Shown: positions 35,250 to 45,963, counted from the first letter of the stretch. The stretch is 64,000 nt of DNA from a marine actinobacterium PHSC20C1 (GCA_000153145.1 CH672415.1:2650319-2714318); one strand, 5' to 3'. Program-made: numbers and translations. The notes: generated by a model not told the origin, from the sequence alone.

Positions 35250-36198
35250 CAACACTGGCCGTCAACGGCCCGGCCAAGATCATTTCATCGCCTCACTTGC
35301 GGAAACGCCTGTCGCCGAAATCGATCAACTCGATGAAACCGGTAAGGCACGCAGCACCTGGACCGACGCGTGGGAGTCAATGCGCCGTCGTCCAATGTTC
35401 TGGATATCCGCGGTACTCATCTTCATCATCGTGCTCGTCGCAGCATTTCCGGGACTCTTTGCGACCTACAGTCCCACCGAGTGCTACTTGAAGTTCAGCA
35501 ACGGAAACCCTGAAGCCGGGCATCCGCTTGGCTTCACGCGACAGGGCTGTGACGTCTACTCCCGAATCATCTTCGGAACGCAGGCATCAGTCACAATCGG
35601 ACTGCTCACAACGATCATGGTGACTCTCTTCGGCGGAATCATCGGAGCCCTAGCCGGCTTCTATGGCGGACTCCTCGACTCGTTTGTCTCTCGAATCGGC
35701 GATGTCTTCTTCGCAATCCCCACCGTTCTCGGCGCAATCGTTGTTATCTCGGTTATCCCCGTTCGGGATGCAGTGAGTGTCTCGTTCGTTCTCGCACTAT
35801 TCGCCTGGCCTCAAATCGCGCGAATCATGCGAGGGTCGGTACTTTCGGCTCGAAACTCCGATTACGTGACGGCGTCAGCTGCACTCGGCGTTTCGCGCTT
35901 CAAGACGCTCGTGCGTCACGTCATCCCCAACGCCATCGCACCGGTCATCGTTATTGCAACGGTCTCGCTCGGTATCTTCATCGTGGCTGAGGCAACTCTC
36001 GGGTTCCTCGGAATCGGTTTGCCATCCACGGTTATGTCGTGGGGTAACGACATCAATCAGGCTCGAGTTTCGGTTCGTACGCACCCGCAAACGCTCTTGC
36101 TGCCTTCGGCCGCACTATCGATAACGGTGTTGGCATTCCTCATGTTCGGCGACGTTGTTCGCGATGCCCTTGACCCGGAAGCGAGAGCACGCCGATGA
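35239..36198 (+). CDS. oppC: Oligopeptide ABC transporter permease, OppC/DppC type
   Basis: 319 residues. Cytoplasmic N-terminus, TM1 at about 52-72, then an extracytoplasmic loop and the five-helix core. HPLGFTRQGCDVYSRIIFG and the EAA loop DYVTASAALGVSRFKTLVRH mark the family. The loop has two Cys (ECYLKF, RQGCDV) that may pair. Overlaps oppDF by 4 nt (ATGA). Confidence 0.95.
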   Translation: MPSNNTGRQRPGQDHFIASLAETPVAEIDQLDETGKARSTWTDAWESMRRRPMFWISAVLIFIIVLVAAFPGLFATYSPTECYLKFSNGNPEAGHPLGFTRQGCDVYSRIIFGTQASVTIGLLTTIMVTLFGGIIGALAGFYGGLLDSFVSRIGDVFFAIPTVLGAIVVISVIPVRDAVSVSFVLALFAWPQIARIMRGSVLSARNSDYVTASAALGVSRFKTLVRHVIPNAIAPVIVIATVSLGIFIVAEATLGFLGIGLPSTVMSWGNDINQARVSVRTHPQTLLLPSAALSITVLAFLMFGDVVRDALDPEARARR

Positions 36199-37946
36199 CC
36201 AATCCAGAAACAGTTCCCGTGACATCACAATCGTCAACCGAGGAGATTCCGCTACTCAAAATTCGCGGACTCGAAGTCGGATTCGAAACCCAGCGCGGCG
36301 TAGTACCAGCCGTTCGGGGAATCGACCTGACGCTTTATCAGGGCCAGTCCCTCGCAATTGTGGGCGAATCCGGTTCAGGAAAGTCCACAACAGCGCAAGC
36401 CGTAATTGGGCTTCTGCCTGGTACCGGCAAGGTGCTTGGTGGCTCAATTGAGTTTGAGGGCAACGACCTGACGAAATTCTCGGATGCTCAGTTCGCTGAA
36501 GTCCGCGGAAGCCAGATCGGCTACGTACCTCAAGACCCGATGTCGAACTTGAACCCGGTGTGGAGCATCGGATTCCAGGTTGAGGAAGCCATCAAGGCCA
36601 ACGGTATTGCGCAGGGCAAAGAAGCACGCCAGCGCACAATTGAGGTTCTGAATGAGGCTGGGCTCAGCGACGCTAGCGAGCGGCTCAAGCAGTTCCCGCA
36701 CCAGTTTTCTGGTGGAATGCGCCAACGTGTGCTCATCGGTATCGGCCTTTCGGCTCGTCCGAAGCTGCTGATCGCCGACGAGCCCACTTCGGCGCTCGAC
36801 GTGACGGTGCAGCGTCAGATCCTTGATCACTTGCAAACACTCACGCGTGACTACGGCACCTCGGTGCTGTTCATCACGCACGATCTCGGCCTTGCCGCGG
36901 AACGTGCGGAGCAACTTGTCGTGATGTACAAGGGCAAGGTCGTCGAGTCAGGTCCGTCACGCACGATCCTTGAAGACCCGCAGCACCCGTACACGCAGCG
37001 ATTGGTAGCTGCGGCACCGAGCCTTGCCTCGCGCCGCATCCAGTCGATCAAGTCGCATAAGAGCTCGGACAATGACATCCATATCTTTGGTCAGGGTTCG
37101 CTAGATGACGCGCTCATCGCGCGTGCTGCGAGTCGTGAGTCCGGGGCCTCAAAGGACCTGATTACGGTGAACAACATCACCAAGGTCTACGAGATCCGCA
37201 AGCAGGGATTCCGCAAGGACAAGCTGCTCGCAGTCAACGACATTTCGTTCGGAGTCAAGAAGGGCACGACCACCGCTCTCGTAGGGGAGTCTGGGTCGGG
37301 TAAATCGACGGTCGCCAAGCTGATCTTGCAGTTGGAGTCGCTCACGAGTGGAACCATCGAGTTCGATGGCGTCGACCTTGCGGGTATCAAGGGCGAGGAA
37401 CTCTTGAAGTTCCGTCGTCGAGTTCAGCCAGTGTTCCAAGATCCCTACGGTTCGCTAGACCCGCAGTACAGCGTCGGTAATACGATCGCTGAACCGCTGC
37501 TGGCCCATCGATTGGGTACCGCCAAAGAGCGCTTTAACCGGGTAAGCGAATTGCTTGACCAGGTGTCGCTGCCACAGGCAACTCGCCACCGCTATCCCGG
37601 TGAGCTTTCCGGTGGACAACGACAGCGAGTAGCTATTGCCCGCGCGCTCGCCCTCAAGCCCGAAGTGCTCATTCTCGATGAAGCAGTCTCGGCGCTCGAT
37701 GTGCTCGTTCAGGGTCAAGTATTGAACTTACTCACCGAACTGCAGAGCGAGCTCGACCTCACCTATCTGTTCATCACTCACGACCTCGCGGTCGTGCGGT
37801 TGGTGGCAGACAACGTATGCGTCATGCAGGGTGGCCGCATTGTTGAAGCGGCTACGACCGATGAGGTCTTCGAAAACTCGAGCAACCCGTATACGCGGGA
37901 ACTGCTCGACGCGATTCCCGGCGCCAACATCAAACTAGGCTCCTAG
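36195..37946 (+). CDS. oppDF: Fused OppD-OppF dipeptide/oligopeptide ABC ATPase
   Basis: 583 residues with two ABC ATPase domains in one chain. Domain 1 (about 17-275): Walker A GESGSGKSTT, signature FSGGMRQRV, Walker B LLIADEPTSAL. Domain 2 (about 315-580): GESGSGKSTV, LSGGQRQRV, VLILDEAVSAL; note DEA rather than DEP in Walker B. Each has the C-terminal peptide-transporter oligo element (HPYTQRL; NPYTREL). Such fusions are common in actinobacteria. Confidence 0.95.
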   Translation: MTNPETVPVTSQSSTEEIPLLKIRGLEVGFETQRGVVPAVRGIDLTLYQGQSLAIVGESGSGKSTTAQAVIGLLPGTGKVLGGSIEFEGNDLTKFSDAQFAEVRGSQIGYVPQDPMSNLNPVWSIGFQVEEAIKANGIAQGKEARQRTIEVLNEAGLSDASERLKQFPHQFSGGMRQRVLIGIGLSARPKLLIADEPTSALDVTVQRQILDHLQTLTRDYGTSVLFITHDLGLAAERAEQLVVMYKGKVVESGPSRTILEDPQHPYTQRLVAAAPSLASRRIQSIKSHKSSDNDIHIFGQGSLDDALIARAASRESGASKDLITVNNITKVYEIRKQGFRKDKLLAVNDISFGVKKGTTTALVGESGSGKSTVAKLILQLESLTSGTIEFDGVDLAGIKGEELLKFRRRVQPVFQDPYGSLDPQYSVGNTIAEPLLAHRLGTAKERFNRVSELLDQVSLPQATRHRYPGELSGGQRQRVAIARALALKPEVLILDEAVSALDVLVQGQVLNLLTELQSELDLTYLFITHDLAVVRLVADNVCVMQGGRIVEAATTDEVFENSSNPYTRELLDAIPGANIKLGS

Positions 37947-37956
37947 ATTCTCGAGA

Positions 37957-37990
37957 GAGAAGGGCCGTTCCACGAGGGGCGGCCCTTCTC
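37957..37990 (+). terminator. Hairpin terminator after oppDF
   Basis: GAGAAGGGCCG and CGGCCCTTCTC form an 11-bp perfect stem, 12-nt loop. Weak U-content downstream. Confidence 0.65.
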
Positions 37991-38049
37991 GCTTAGAATC
38001 GTTGCAAGCGTGCCACCGTGCACTGCGTGACTGTGTGCAGGAGGGTTCA

Positions 38050-39852
38050 GTGAGCGCCACGAGAATCATGGCGACCATTGCGGTTGCTGCGAGTGCTGGA
38101 TTAGTGCTCGCCGGCTGTGTACCCCAGCAATCCACAACGATTGACGGCTCGACGCTCAGCGTCGCTGTCACTCAGCCCTATACCTCCGGAAACCCCGACA
38201 CCACCTTCGGGGCCAGTGAAACTAACTCGCACATCGCCTACGCGACAGGCACCGGGTTCAACTATTTCAACGACAAGTCCGAACTGGTGCGCGACGAGTC
38301 ATTCGGCCACTACGAGAAAGTGTCAGACGACCCCCTCGCCGTGAGCTACACCGTCTCAGACGGAGTGCGCTGGTCTGACGGAACCGCCGTCGACGCCGTG
38401 GACCTCCTCTTGGAGTGGGCTGCAACATCCGCAGCTCTCAACACGCCAGACGAAGACCCGGCAAGCACTGTCAATCCCGAGAGTGGCGCCCCGCTTGACC
38501 GTGCCGATCCTCGCGTTCTCTTTGATTCCAGTTCGCGAGGCGACACCGGAATTGCGCTCGTCACCGAGATGCCGCAAATCAGCGACGATCGCATGTCGTT
38601 GACTCTGGTGTTCGACGAGCCATTCGCCGATTGGCCAACCGCCTTTTTCGGCGCTGGTTCCTCAGCGAAACCCGCACACGTAGTTGGCATGATGGCCTTC
38701 GGCAGCGACGATGCTCTCACGGCAAAAGAGCGCGTATTCGCTGCCATCACCAAAAAGAACGACACCGATCTGGCGTCGATCGCGCGAACCTGGAACACAG
38801 TTTTCAACTTCCAGGGAATGCCAGCAAACACGAGCCTCGTAGTCTCGAACGGTCCGTACGTCATCTCAGCGTTCGTTGCGAACCAATACGTGACTCTACG
38901 AGCGAACGAAAACTACAGCGGAAAACGGCAGCCGACGTTTCAAGAGATTACGGTTCGCTTCCTGAGTGACCCGCTCGCCCAAGCTCAGGCCCTTCTCGTT
39001 GGTGCTGTGCAGATTGCAATGCCCGAAATAGATAGCGACGTACGGGATGCCCTTGAAACCATGGATGCGACGATCATCGATGGCAACACCGACAGCTTCG
39101 AACACCTCGATTTGCAGTTCGGCGAATCAAAAAATGGCACCTTCGATGACCCGCTAGTGCGTGAGGCATTCCTCAAGACCGTTCCCCGCCACGAGGTGGT
39201 CGCTGCAGCGCTCGCCGACCTCTATCCTCGGGCGACGCCTCGTGAATCGTTCCTGTTCGCGCCTGGCGACCCCGGCTACCGGAATGCGCGCTCGAACAAT
39301 GGCTCAGAGGCTTTCGCCGGCGTTGACATCGCGGGCGCCAAAGAATTGCTGGCTGAAGCAGGCGTAAGCAAACCAGCGGTGTGCGTGCTCTACGCGGCTG
39401 ATGATCCGATGCGCGTAACCGAGTTCGAACTGATCAAAGAGTCCGCGGCATCCGCTGGCTTCGTTGTGAGTGACTGCTCTACCGAGGACTGGCGAGCAAC
39501 ACTCGGCACCCCTGAAGCGTACGACGCAGCCATCTTTAGCTGGCAAGCCGCGCGCCCCGGAGTCGGACTAGCATCAGCGATTTTCGGCACTGACGGCTAC
39601 GCGAACCTCAACTACTTCTCTGATTCCACCGTCGATTCGCTACTCAGCGACGCCAATTCGCCCGCAACGAATGCAGAGAAACGAAGCGAATCGCTGGCGA
39701 ATGCGGACGCTGCGCTCTGGAAGAATGCCTACGGAATGCCGCTATTTCAGCATCCAACGACCGTAGCGTTCGACCAGGACCGGGTCTCTAAACTGTCGCT
39801 TTCATCGCTAAGCCCCGGCATTTGGTGGAACGTCTGGGACTGGCAACCATAG
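38050..39852 (+). CDS. ABC transporter family 5 substrate-binding lipoprotein
   Basis: 600 residues. Lipoprotein signal with VLAGC at about residue 23. SBP_bac_5 features: VSYTVSDGVRWSDGTAVDAV and WNVWDWQP at the end, as in actinobacterial DppA/MppA-like proteins. GTG 38050 has AGGAGGG 5 nt upstream. It probably supplies an alternative ligand specificity to the preceding Opp permease, though a terminator separates them. Confidence 0.9.
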   Translation: MSATRIMATIAVAASAGLVLAGCVPQQSTTIDGSTLSVAVTQPYTSGNPDTTFGASETNSHIAYATGTGFNYFNDKSELVRDESFGHYEKVSDDPLAVSYTVSDGVRWSDGTAVDAVDLLLEWAATSAALNTPDEDPASTVNPESGAPLDRADPRVLFDSSSRGDTGIALVTEMPQISDDRMSLTLVFDEPFADWPTAFFGAGSSAKPAHVVGMMAFGSDDALTAKERVFAAITKKNDTDLASIARTWNTVFNFQGMPANTSLVVSNGPYVISAFVANQYVTLRANENYSGKRQPTFQEITVRFLSDPLAQAQALLVGAVQIAMPEIDSDVRDALETMDATIIDGNTDSFEHLDLQFGESKNGTFDDPLVREAFLKTVPRHEVVAAALADLYPRATPRESFLFAPGDPGYRNARSNNGSEAFAGVDIAGAKELLAEAGVSKPAVCVLYAADDPMRVTEFELIKESAASAGFVVSDCSTEDWRATLGTPEAYDAAIFSWQAARPGVGLASAIFGTDGYANLNYFSDSTVDSLLSDANSPATNAEKRSESLANADAALWKNAYGMPLFQHPTTVAFDQDRVSKLSLSSLSPGIWWNVWDWQP

Positions 39853-40057
39853 CCATTCGGATGCGCTAGAAGCGAAGTCGGGGATAATTCTTGCCAAACA
39901 GGGTAAACTGGTTGAGCAGGATACTCTGAATGATCTTCTGCGCCCTCCCATGATCTTTACCCGGTGGCATCAGGCCGCCGATTTGCTGCCGATAATTTCT
40001 GCGCAGCGTCTGCGGTGAGAGACCGCACAGCCTCCAATCAAGTTAAGGAATATTGCT
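39853..40057 (+). other. 205-bp leader of typA
   Basis: No gene. Contains a hairpin TGCGGT-GAGAG-ACCGCA (40011-40027) about 30 nt before the start, and an AAGGAA ribosome binding site. Confidence 0.5.
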
Positions 40058-41965
40058 ATGGCTTTGGCCACTCGCTCTGATTTGCGCAACGTAGCAATCG
40101 TTGCCCACGTTGACCACGGAAAGACCACACTCGTTGACGCGATGCTTCGCCAGACGAACTCCTTCGAGGCGCACGCGCACTTAGAAGAGCGCGCCATGGA
40201 CTCCAACGAGCTCGAGCGCGAAAAGGGCATCACGATTCTCGCGAAGAACACCGCGATCTCCTACAACGGCAAGTTCGCCACCGACAGCCCCATCACCATC
40301 AACGTGATCGACACCCCCGGCCACGCCGACTTCGGTGGCGAAGTTGAGCGTGGACTCAGCATGGTCGACGGCGTAGTTCTGCTCGTTGACGCCAGCGAGG
40401 GCCCGTTGCCGCAGACACGCTTCGTGCTTCGTAAGGCACTTGAGGCAAAGCTTCCGGTGATCCTGCTGGTTAACAAGACTGACCGTCCGGATGCTCGCAT
40501 TGACGAAGTTGTTGCCGAAAGCCAGGACCTGCTTTTGGGCCTCGCGAGCGACATGGCAGATGACGTTCCCGATCTCGACTTGGACGCGATCCTTGACGTT
40601 CCCATCGTTTACGCTTCGGGCCGCGCTGGCGCTGCGAGCTGGAACAAGCCCGAGAACGGAACGTTGCCAGACAACGACGACCTCGAGCCCCTGTTCGACG
40701 CAATCCTTAAGCACGTTCCTGCACCGTCGTACGACGACGAGCACCCCCTTCAGGCTTGGGTTACCAACCTTGACTCCTCGCCGTTCCTCGGTCGCCTCGC
40801 TTTGCTTCGCGTCTTCAACGGCACAATCAAAAAGGGCCAGACGGTCGCTTGGGTCAAGCACGACGGAAGCGTCGCCAACGTGCGCGTAACAGAGCTGATG
40901 ATCACTAAGGCTCTTGACCGTTACCCCGCCGAAAGCGCTGGCCCCGGTGACATCGTTGCTGTTGCCGGCTTCGAAGACATCTTCATCGGTGAAACCCTGT
41001 GTGACCCCAACGATGTGCGCCCGTTGCCGACCATCACGGTTGACGAGCCTGCAATCTCGATGACCATCGGTACCAACACGTCGCCGGTAATCGGCAAAGT
41101 TAAGGGCCACAAGCTCACGGCTCGCATGGTCAAGGACCGTCTTGACCGCGAGCTCGTCGGTAACGTTTCGCTGAAGCTAGTCGACATCGGTCGCCCCGAT
41201 GCGTGGGAAGTTCAGGGCCGTGGAGAGCTTGCTCTCGCCATCCTCGTGGAGCAGATGCGTCGTGAGGGCTTCGAGCTGACTGTCGGCAAGCCACAGGTAG
41301 TTATCAAGAAGATCGACGGCAAGGTTCACGAGCCTTTCGAGCACCTGACGATCGATGCACCCGAGGAATACCTTGGCGCGATCACTCAGCTTCTTGCTGC
41401 CCGCAAGGGTCGCATGGAAGGCATGAGCAACCACGGCACCGGCTGGGTTCGCATGGAATTCATTGTTCCTTCGCGGGGACTCATCGGATTCCGCACTGAG
41501 TTCTTGACCATCACGCGTGGTGCCGGAATCGCAAACGCTGTATCGCACGGCTACGAGCAGTGGGCTGGCGAGATCCTCACCCGCGTCAACGGATCAATCG
41601 TCGCCGACCGCGCCGGTGCAGCAACTCCATTCGCAATGGTTGCTCTCCAGGAGCGCATGTCGTTCTTCGTTGAGCCCACTCAAGAGGTCTACGAAGGAAT
41701 GGTCGTTGGCGAGAACTCACGCGCCGATGACATGGACGTCAACATTACGAAGGAAAAGCAGCTCACCAACATGCGCCAGTCGACCTCGGATTCGTTCGAG
41801 CGTATGACGCCGTCGCGCAAACTGACGTTGGAAGAGTGCCTCGAATTCGCTCGCGAAGACGAGTGTGTCGAAGTTACTCCCGAGTTCGTACGGATTCGCA
41901 AGGTCGAGCTCGACTCGAACGCGCGCGCCCGTCAGACGTCGCGCCTCAAGAAGCAAAACGCGTAA
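40058..41965 (+). CDS. typA: Ribosome-associated GTPase TypA/BipA
   Basis: Translational GTPase used in ribosome assembly and stress/cold growth. The 635 residues have G1 [11 protein letters not shown]2 [13 protein letters not shown]3 [15 protein letters not shown]4 NKTDRPDA, then EF-G domain III/V-like parts and a C-terminal BipA domain with [20 protein letters not shown] (quoted at 20). Full length. Confidence 0.97.
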   Translation: MALATRSDLRNVAIVAHVDHGKTTLVDAMLRQTNSFEAHAHLEERAMDSNELEREKGITILAKNTAISYNGKFATDSPITINVIDTPGHADFGGEVERGLSMVDGVVLLVDASEGPLPQTRFVLRKALEAKLPVILLVNKTDRPDARIDEVVAESQDLLLGLASDMADDVPDLDLDAILDVPIVYASGRAGAASWNKPENGTLPDNDDLEPLFDAILKHVPAPSYDDEHPLQAWVTNLDSSPFLGRLALLRVFNGTIKKGQTVAWVKHDGSVANVRVTELMITKALDRYPAESAGPGDIVAVAGFEDIFIGETLCDPNDVRPLPTITVDEPAISMTIGTNTSPVIGKVKGHKLTARMVKDRLDRELVGNVSLKLVDIGRPDAWEVQGRGELALAILVEQMRREGFELTVGKPQVVIKKIDGKVHEPFEHLTIDAPEEYLGAITQLLAARKGRMEGMSNHGTGWVRMEFIVPSRGLIGFRTEFLTITRGAGIANAVSHGYEQWAGEILTRVNGSIVADRAGAATPFAMVALQERMSFFVEPTQEVYEGMVVGENSRADDMDVNITKEKQLTNMRQSTSDSFERMTPSRKLTLEECLEFAREDECVEVTPEFVRIRKVELDSNARARQTSRLKKQNA

Positions 41966-42012
41966 CTAAACCACTTAAGGATCCAGCGAGTATTCGTTCG
42001 GTTTCCGAGAGT

Positions 42013-42051
42013 ACGATGCAGCTACGGTCATTGAGACTGTGGCTGCATCGT
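42013..42051 (+). terminator. Terminator-like hairpin after typA
   Basis: ACGATGCAGC and GCTGCATCGT pair perfectly. Pairing continues inward to about 17 bp with two G-U pairs and a 5-nt loop. Confidence 0.65.
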
Positions 42052-42100
42052 TCGTTAACGAGAGCGATGGCCGAGTCTCAAGAAAATCAGGAGAGTAGTC

Positions 42101-42553
42101 ATGATTAGCCCGAAACGACGCCTCAGTGCATTCATCGCTCTAGTTTTAGCCTTGGGTATCACGCCAGCACTCTCTGGTTGCTTCGGCAACCCGATTGAGA
42201 ATCTTGTTGAGCAGGCAACCGGTGGTCAGGTTGATTTGGGCGGTCAGGAGATCCCTGAAGGCTTCCCGAGCGAGGTGCCTGTTGTCTCTGGTGACGTGGT
42301 CTTTGGAATTTCGGCCGGCGATGGCGAAAGCCGCGGCTACAACGTCACGATTTCCGCTGGAGCTGAATCCCCGCTCGACGGCATTGAGACGCAGTTTGCG
42401 GATTCGGGCTTTGAGTCACAAGTTCAGGCGAGCGGCGCTGAGGGTGCAGGAACGGTCATTTTCTCAGACGATAGTTGGAACGTTGTTGTCGTCGTAGCGA
42501 AGACGGATGACGGCTACACCGCGAACTACACGGTTACTCCCGCAGGCAACTAG
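42101..42553 (+). CDS. Small lipoprotein of unknown function
   Basis: 150 residues. Signal peptide with lipobox ALSGC (Cys about 27), then IPEGFPSEVPVVSGDVVFG, a motif seen in actinobacterial surface lipoproteins of unknown role, and a single small beta-rich domain. ATG follows GGAGAG. It converges with efeB 10 bp away. Confidence 0.8.
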   Translation: MISPKRRLSAFIALVLALGITPALSGCFGNPIENLVEQATGGQVDLGGQEIPEGFPSEVPVVSGDVVFGISAGDGESRGYNVTISAGAESPLDGIETQFADSGFESQVQASGAEGAGTVIFSDDSWNVVVVVAKTDDGYTANYTVTPAGN

Positions 42554-42563
42554 GAGCTAACAG

Positions 42564-43835
42564 CTAGGCCAGGTCGAAGAGGCCTGCGCCGACGAAACTG
42601 GACGAACTAGCCCCTGGCGGTACGGCGAAGAGAGCCGATCCGACGTATCGCACATATTCGTTCATGAGGTCGTTGCGCGAAAGCGCGAGTTGAATCGGAA
42701 CAAACTGGGTGCCAGGGTCCCGCTGATAGCTGATGAAGAAAAGCCCAGCGTTGAGTCGCCCGAGATCGTCATTGCCGTCAACGAAGTTGTAACCACGGCG
42801 CAGAATCTGCGCGCCATTGTGGTTGTCAGGGTGCGCGAGCTTTACGTGGGAGTTTTCGTCAATCAGAGGCGCTTCATCTCGGCCCGTCTGATTAAAATCA
42901 GGGTCCGTGAACTCGCTGCCGCCGCTGAGCGGTGCGCCCTCGCCCTTGGTGCGGCCGAAAATGGTCTCTTGTTCGCGCAGCGAGGTACGGTCCCAGGTCT
43001 CGACGGTCATGCGTATCTTGCGGCTCACGAGGTATGAGCCCCCGGCCATCCACGCTGCTCCGTCGCCTGAAGCAGCCCAGACGTGTTCGTTTACCCCTGC
43101 GGTGTCTTCTGCTCGAAGATTTGCGGTGCCGTCCTTGAATCCGAACAGGTTGCGGGGAGTTTTCTGGGCTTGAGTCGTCGATGAAGTTCGACCAAATCCG
43201 AGTTGCGACCAGCGCAGCGTAGCCCGGCCGAAGGCGATTCGAGACAGATTGCGAATGGCGTGGACGGCTACCTGTGGGTCGTCGCTGCACGCTTGGATGC
43301 AGAGGTCGCCGCCGACGAGCTCTGGCTGCAGGGCGTCGCTGGGAAACTTGGGAAGGTCGATGAGTGCGGCTGGTCGCTTGCCGGCGAGTCCGAACCGCTC
43401 ATCAAACAATTGGGGGCCGAAGCCGAACGTGATCGTCAGGCCGCCGGGCGGCAGATCGAGTGCTTCGCCCGTGTCGTCTGGGGGAGCGTCGTAGGGGCCG
43501 CTTGCAGGGCCGTAGTCGCCGGCAGCGGCGCCCGTTGTCATCCGCGCGGAAGCGTAGCTCCAGTCCCGAAGGAGTTCGATCAATTCGTCACGCGAAATGT
43601 CATTCACATCAAACGCGGCGAAGTGCAGTCGATCCTGAGCGGGAGTAATGATTCCAGACTGGTGCTCGCCGTAGAACGGGTACGTCGATGCGACATCGTT
43701 GCCAGTGGCTGCCGAACCACCACCAGCGCCGAGCGCAAACGCGCCGCCAACACCGAGACCCGCGCCAACGACTCCGGCCCCGGCGAGCCCAAGGAGGCCG
43801 CGACGGGAGAGTCCGCTGGTTTCATCTGTCGACAT
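42564..43835 (-). CDS. efeB: Dyp-type peroxidase EfeB, Tat-exported
   Basis: Heme peroxidase of the EfeUOB iron uptake system, thought to oxidise Fe2+ or act on heme. The 423 residues start with a twin-arginine signal (LSRRGLLGLAGAGV). Dyp features: GFKDGTANLRAED (catalytic Asp), the heme-ligand His in HVKLAHPDNHNG, and ILRRGYNFVDG. Last gene of efeU-efeO-efeB. Confidence 0.95.
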   Translation of the reverse strand: MSTDETSGLSRRGLLGLAGAGVVGAGLGVGGAFALGAGGGSAATGNDVASTYPFYGEHQSGIITPAQDRLHFAAFDVNDISRDELIELLRDWSYASARMTTGAAAGDYGPASGPYDAPPDDTGEALDLPPGGLTITFGFGPQLFDERFGLAGKRPAALIDLPKFPSDALQPELVGGDLCIQACSDDPQVAVHAIRNLSRIAFGRATLRWSQLGFGRTSSTTQAQKTPRNLFGFKDGTANLRAEDTAGVNEHVWAASGDGAAWMAGGSYLVSRKIRMTVETWDRTSLREQETIFGRTKGEGAPLSGGSEFTDPDFNQTGRDEAPLIDENSHVKLAHPDNHNGAQILRRGYNFVDGNDDLGRLNAGLFFISYQRDPGTQFVPIQLALSRNDLMNEYVRYVGSALFAVPPGASSSSFVGAGLFDLA

Positions 43836-43882
43836 AGTGATTCTTTCGGATGGCGAGGCGAGCGAGCGCTGTAGCGGCGTGC

Positions 43883-45055
43883 TTAGAGCACCAAGACCGC
43901 GGTGAGGCGGGAAAGCGGCTCAGCTAGTGCGTTCACTTGGTCGGAGAACGCGCGAATCTCAGACGTCGACAACTCAGTGTAGAGACGGAATCCGTCGCCA
44001 ACCTTTTGAGCATCGAGCAATGACTGAAGTTGCTCAAACTCAGCATCGAGTGTTGCTGCTAGTTCCGCATCCTTCTCTACGAGGATGTCGCGAACGCCCT
44101 CGTACAGCACGCGGGCGCCATCAATGTTGGCTTGGAAATCCCAGAGGTCGGTGTGCGACCAGAATTCCTCTTCGCCGGTGACTTTGCCGCTGGCGACTTC
44201 GTCGAGGAGCCCGATTGCGCCGTTAGTTTGCTGGTCAAGCGTGAACTCTAATTCTTGAACGTTGCTGTACAGCGTGTTCGTGTCCGCCACTAGCTGCGAG
44301 GCGAGCGATTCACGCGTGGACTGGTCGTACGCAGCGAAACCAGCTTCGGCATCCGCTGGCCAGAGGTCTTTCTCGATGGCGTGCCAGCCGGTCCATTCTT
44401 GACCATCTTCGAGGTCCGCTTCGCGCAAATCCATGCGAGGGTCTAGGTCACCAAACGATTCGGCGACAGTCTCAACGCGTTCCCAGAAAACTCGAGTGGG
44501 AGCGTAGAGTGCGCGGGCGGCGTTGTCATCGCCAGCAATATAGGCGGCGGCGAAGTCTTCAGTGCCGACGACTAGATTCTCGATCTGGTCTTTTACATAG
44601 CTCTTGTAGTTGGCATTCGCGGCCTCAACCTGAGCCTCAATATCGCCACTGAATGAGAGGTCCGCGCCCGAATCGGTAACGGTGAATGCTGTCTTACCTA
44701 CGCCCTCTCCAATCATTCCGGGCTTGCAAATGGTGAAGTAGTCGCCCGGCTGCACGATTACAACGAGATCGCGAGTGATGCCGGGGCCGATGTTCTCGAC
44801 CTCTCCCACAATGCGCAGACCGTCATCCGCGAGGAGATAGAACTCGGTGACCTGGTCGCCGGAGTTAGTGACCGAGAAGACGAGGTTTCCGCTGGGTGCT
44901 TCATTGGCGCTGACGGCGCAATCATTCGCACTGCTGTCGACCGTTATGGTCTTGTCCGCGGTCTCAGCGGGGTTGTTGGCAACGCAGCCGGTGAGCGCGA
45001 GCGCGGCGATGGTAGCCGCTGCGGTGAGGCCGAAGCGGGCGGAGAGGGTGGTCAT
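43883..45055 (-). CDS. efeO: Iron-uptake lipoprotein EfeO (cupredoxin + M75)
   Basis: 390 residues. Lipoprotein signal LALTGC. N-terminal cupredoxin domain (about 38-125; SGNLVFSVTNSGDQVTEFYL, PGDYFTICKPGMIG) and a C-terminal M75/imelysin domain with the HxxE motif in GWHAIEKDLW. It binds ferrous/ferric iron outside the membrane and passes it to EfeU. Start overlaps the efeU stop by 1 nt. Confidence 0.95.
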   Translation of the reverse strand: MTTLSARFGLTAAATIAALALTGCVANNPAETADKTITVDSSANDCAVSANEAPSGNLVFSVTNSGDQVTEFYLLADDGLRIVGEVENIGPGITRDLVVIVQPGDYFTICKPGMIGEGVGKTAFTVTDSGADLSFSGDIEAQVEAANANYKSYVKDQIENLVVGTEDFAAAYIAGDDNAARALYAPTRVFWERVETVAESFGDLDPRMDLREADLEDGQEWTGWHAIEKDLWPADAEAGFAAYDQSTRESLASQLVADTNTLYSNVQELEFTLDQQTNGAIGLLDEVASGKVTGEEEFWSHTDLWDFQANIDGARVLYEGVRDILVEKDAELAATLDAEFEQLQSLLDAQKVGDGFRLYTELSTSEIRAFSDQVNALAEPLSRLTAVLVL

Positions 45056-45912
45056 CAGGCTCCTTGTGTGCTGAGGTGTGCTGCGGGGGCGATCGGCTCA
45101 TCTGAGCGATTGTGCCCGCGAACGGTGCGAATGAAGATGGTCATGACGGTGCCGACGTACGCGAGCCAGACACCGGCTTCGAGCCAGGTTGTCGCGGGGG
45201 AAAAGTTGAGCGTTCCCTTGAGCAAGGTGCCATACCAGCTGTCCGGCGGGATGGCCGCACTCACGTCGAAGGCGAGAGCGTGGAGTCCAGGCAGAACGCC
45301 AGCCTCTTGCAGATCGTGCACCCCGTAGGCGAGCACCCCAGCCGCGACGATGATGAGAATCGCGCCAGTCCACGTGAAGAACCGTGTGAGGTTGATACTG
45401 ACGACGCCGCGGTAAATGAGGTAACCGAGCGCGATTGATGCGGCGATTCCCAGCGCTGCGCCGGTAAGAGGGAGGGCCGTCGAGCCGCTTGCCTGCACCG
45501 CTGCCCAAATGAAGAGTGCGGTTTCGATGCCTTCGCGGCCGACTGCGAGAAATGCGACGAGTACGAGACCCCAGCCGGCACCGGTGAGGTGCGAATCAAC
45601 TTCGTTGCGCAATTCTCGACCGAGGCCTTGGGCTGCGCGCAGCATCCAGAAGATCATCCATGTGACGAAAGCGGTGGCAATAATCGAGAGGATGCCGCCG
45701 ATGAGCTCTTGAGCTTGGAAGGAGAGCCCGTAGGCGCCAAAGGTGAGGCTCGCGCCGAGGCCGAGCGAGATTACGATGGCGAACGCAACTCCGAGCCAGA
45801 TGCGGGGGAGTACATCGTGTCGATCGATCTTGCGAACGTAGGCGATCAGAATGCCTACGACTAGTGCGGCTTCGAGGCCTTCACGCAGACCGATGAGGAA
45901 ATTGGCGAGCAC
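45055..45912 (-). CDS. efeU: Ferrous iron permease EfeU (FTR1 family)
   Basis: 285 residues, seven membrane helices. Two RExxE iron motifs: [13 protein letters not shown] near the N-terminus and [13 protein letters not shown] mid-protein. GTG 45912 follows GAGAGAG. First gene of the operon, behind a DtxR-type box. Confidence 0.95.
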   Translation of the reverse strand: MLANFLIGLREGLEAALVVGILIAYVRKIDRHDVLPRIWLGVAFAIVISLGLGASLTFGAYGLSFQAQELIGGILSIIATAFVTWMIFWMLRAAQGLGRELRNEVDSHLTGAGWGLVLVAFLAVGREGIETALFIWAAVQASGSTALPLTGAALGIAASIALGYLIYRGVVSINLTRFFTWTGAILIIVAAGVLAYGVHDLQEAGVLPGLHALAFDVSAAIPPDSWYGTLLKGTLNFSPATTWLEAGVWLAYVGTVMTIFIRTVRGHNRSDEPIAPAAHLSTQGA

Positions 45913-45944
45913 TGGACTCTCTCGTTGTGTAGCTAGATGGGAAC

Positions 45945-45963
45945 ATTGGTAAGCCTAACCTAA
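45945..45963 (-). promoter_or_regulatory. DtxR/IdeR-type iron box of efeUOB
   Basis: On the minus strand TTAGGTTAGGCTTACCAAT matches the 19-bp DtxR/IdeR consensus at 16 of 19 positions. It contains a possible -10 (TAGGCT). It implies repression of efeUOB by an iron-loaded DtxR-family protein. Confidence 0.8.

Noticed and set aside
40181-41110. Minus-strand open frame of about 309 codons opposite typA
   Set aside because: Antisense shadow; typA motifs cover the same bases on the plus strand.
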